Shown here one piece after another: positions 4,992-5,271 of a stretch of DNA of 5,271 nucleotides. Made by a program: the position numbers and the translations under genes. A model generated the notes under the pieces. That model did no database searches and had not been told where the DNA came from. It saw only the letters and a list, made by a program, of their open reading frames with translations. Numbering within the stretch: the stretch's first letter is position 1; the number at the start of each line of letters is the position of its first letter. The DNA comes from Deltaproteobacteria bacterium (lineage in GTDB: Bacteria > Desulfobacterota > GWC2-55-46 > JAUVFY01): positions 1-5,271 of the forward strand of contig JAUVFY010000109.1 in the NCBI GenBank assembly GCA_030594025.1, in the 5' to 3' direction.

Positions 4992-5271
4992 ATGAATATC
5001 AGTTATCGTATTAATAATATGCAACACCTTAGCGTTAATAACGTGGATAAGACCGTGTTGCCGCTACAAATACTTAGGATTTCCATATATAGTTTTGTAG
5101 CCATATGCTCTATTGCAGTCCTTAGTCTTGAGTCTAAGGCCGAAAGCGAGGAGCCTGCCGGAGGGGCGACAGTTGTGAGCGATACCCTGGCCGTCCACTC
5201 CCGGATGTCCGAAGACAGCACGGTCGTAAAACAACTGAAAAAGGGAGACACCGTTACGGTCGAATTTGAAA
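4992..5271 (+). CDS. Probable exported bacterial SH3-domain protein, N-terminal part (3' end outside window)
   Basis: The frame stays open from ATG 4992 to the window edge, giving 93 residues. A hydrophobic stretch at about 29-46 (ISIYSFVAICSIAVLSL from 30) is followed by ESKA-ES at 47-52, which looks like a signal peptidase I site after Ala50. The Cys in VAIC lacks a proper lipobox, so a lipoprotein is unlikely. From residue 59, ATVVSDTLAVHSRMSEDSTV (59-78) and then VKQLKKGDTVTVEFE match the opening of a bacterial SH3 (SH3_3-like) domain: a beta strand, the LxVHS variant of LNVRS, then the LKKGDxVxV strand. Such domains usually bind cell wall or partner proteins in the envelope. The start is uncertain: ATG 4992 has no ribosome-binding site and gives a long N-region, while GTG 5055 or TTG 5058, behind a weak GGATAAG, would give a more standard signal peptide. 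The early part is AT-rich and the SH3 part GC-rich. Domains beyond the window are unknown. Confidence 0.7.
   Translation, partial: MNISYRINNMQHLSVNNVDKTVLPLQILRISIYSFVAICSIAVLSLESKAESEEPAGGATVVSDTLAVHSRMSEDSTVVKQLKKGDTVTVEFE

Noticed and set aside
5003..5251. Minus-strand 82-codon ORF over the SH3-domain start
   Set aside because: The + strand frame shows a signal peptide and an SH3-like domain and stays open to the window edge, so the minus-strand frame is a shadow.

Overview
This window is mostly an ordinary cobalamin (vitamin B12) biosynthesis cluster on the + strand, followed by a long gene-poor stretch, a small LuxR-type regulator and the start of a probable exported SH3-domain protein. 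The organism looks like a bacterium with moderately GC-rich coding DNA and AT-rich spacers. The inverted repeats with a gggaaactttttgtaaaagg-type core recall repeats I associate with Desulfobacterota and Nitrospirota genomes. That placement is an impression, not something the sequence proves.

Layout. (1) 1-315 is the C-terminal part of cobT, whose 5' end lies outside the window. (2) 314-471 is a compact element bounded by near-perfect 22-23 bp inverted repeats, filling the cobT-cobS gap. (3) 480-1211 is cobS. (4) 1233-1868 is a cobC-like phosphatase. (5) 1869-1957 is a short gap with an extremely G-rich tandem repeat and a terminator-like hairpin. (6) 1958-3367 is cbiA/cobB. (7) 3368-4191 has no convincing gene but holds a GNRA-capped stem-loop, a stop-interrupted minus-strand reading frame, and a strong intrinsic terminator at 3966-4000 with no matching gene. 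The promoter, dyad and leader hairpin of the next gene follow. (8) 4192-4758 encodes a PAS-like plus LuxR-HTH regulator. (9) 4759-4991 is a spacer with a 21-bp tandem repeat. (10) 4992-5271 is the 5' part of an SH3-domain protein that runs off the window.

How the genes fit together. CobT activates the lower-ligand base (usually 5,6-dimethylbenzimidazole) to alpha-ribazole-5'-phosphate. CobS joins it to adenosylcobinamide-GDP. CobC removes the phosphate. CbiA/CobB works earlier, amidating the a and c side chains of the corrin ring. The first three therefore cover nucleotide-loop assembly, and the fourth is a ring-amidation enzyme in the same run of genes. The regulator and the SH3 protein have no evident link to B12.

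I see no clear new multi-gene system. The parts most worth a second look are non-coding: the paired-repeat element before cobS, the G-rich hairpin before cbiA, the orphan terminator and possible transcript in 3368-4000, and the dyad over the regulator's promoter.
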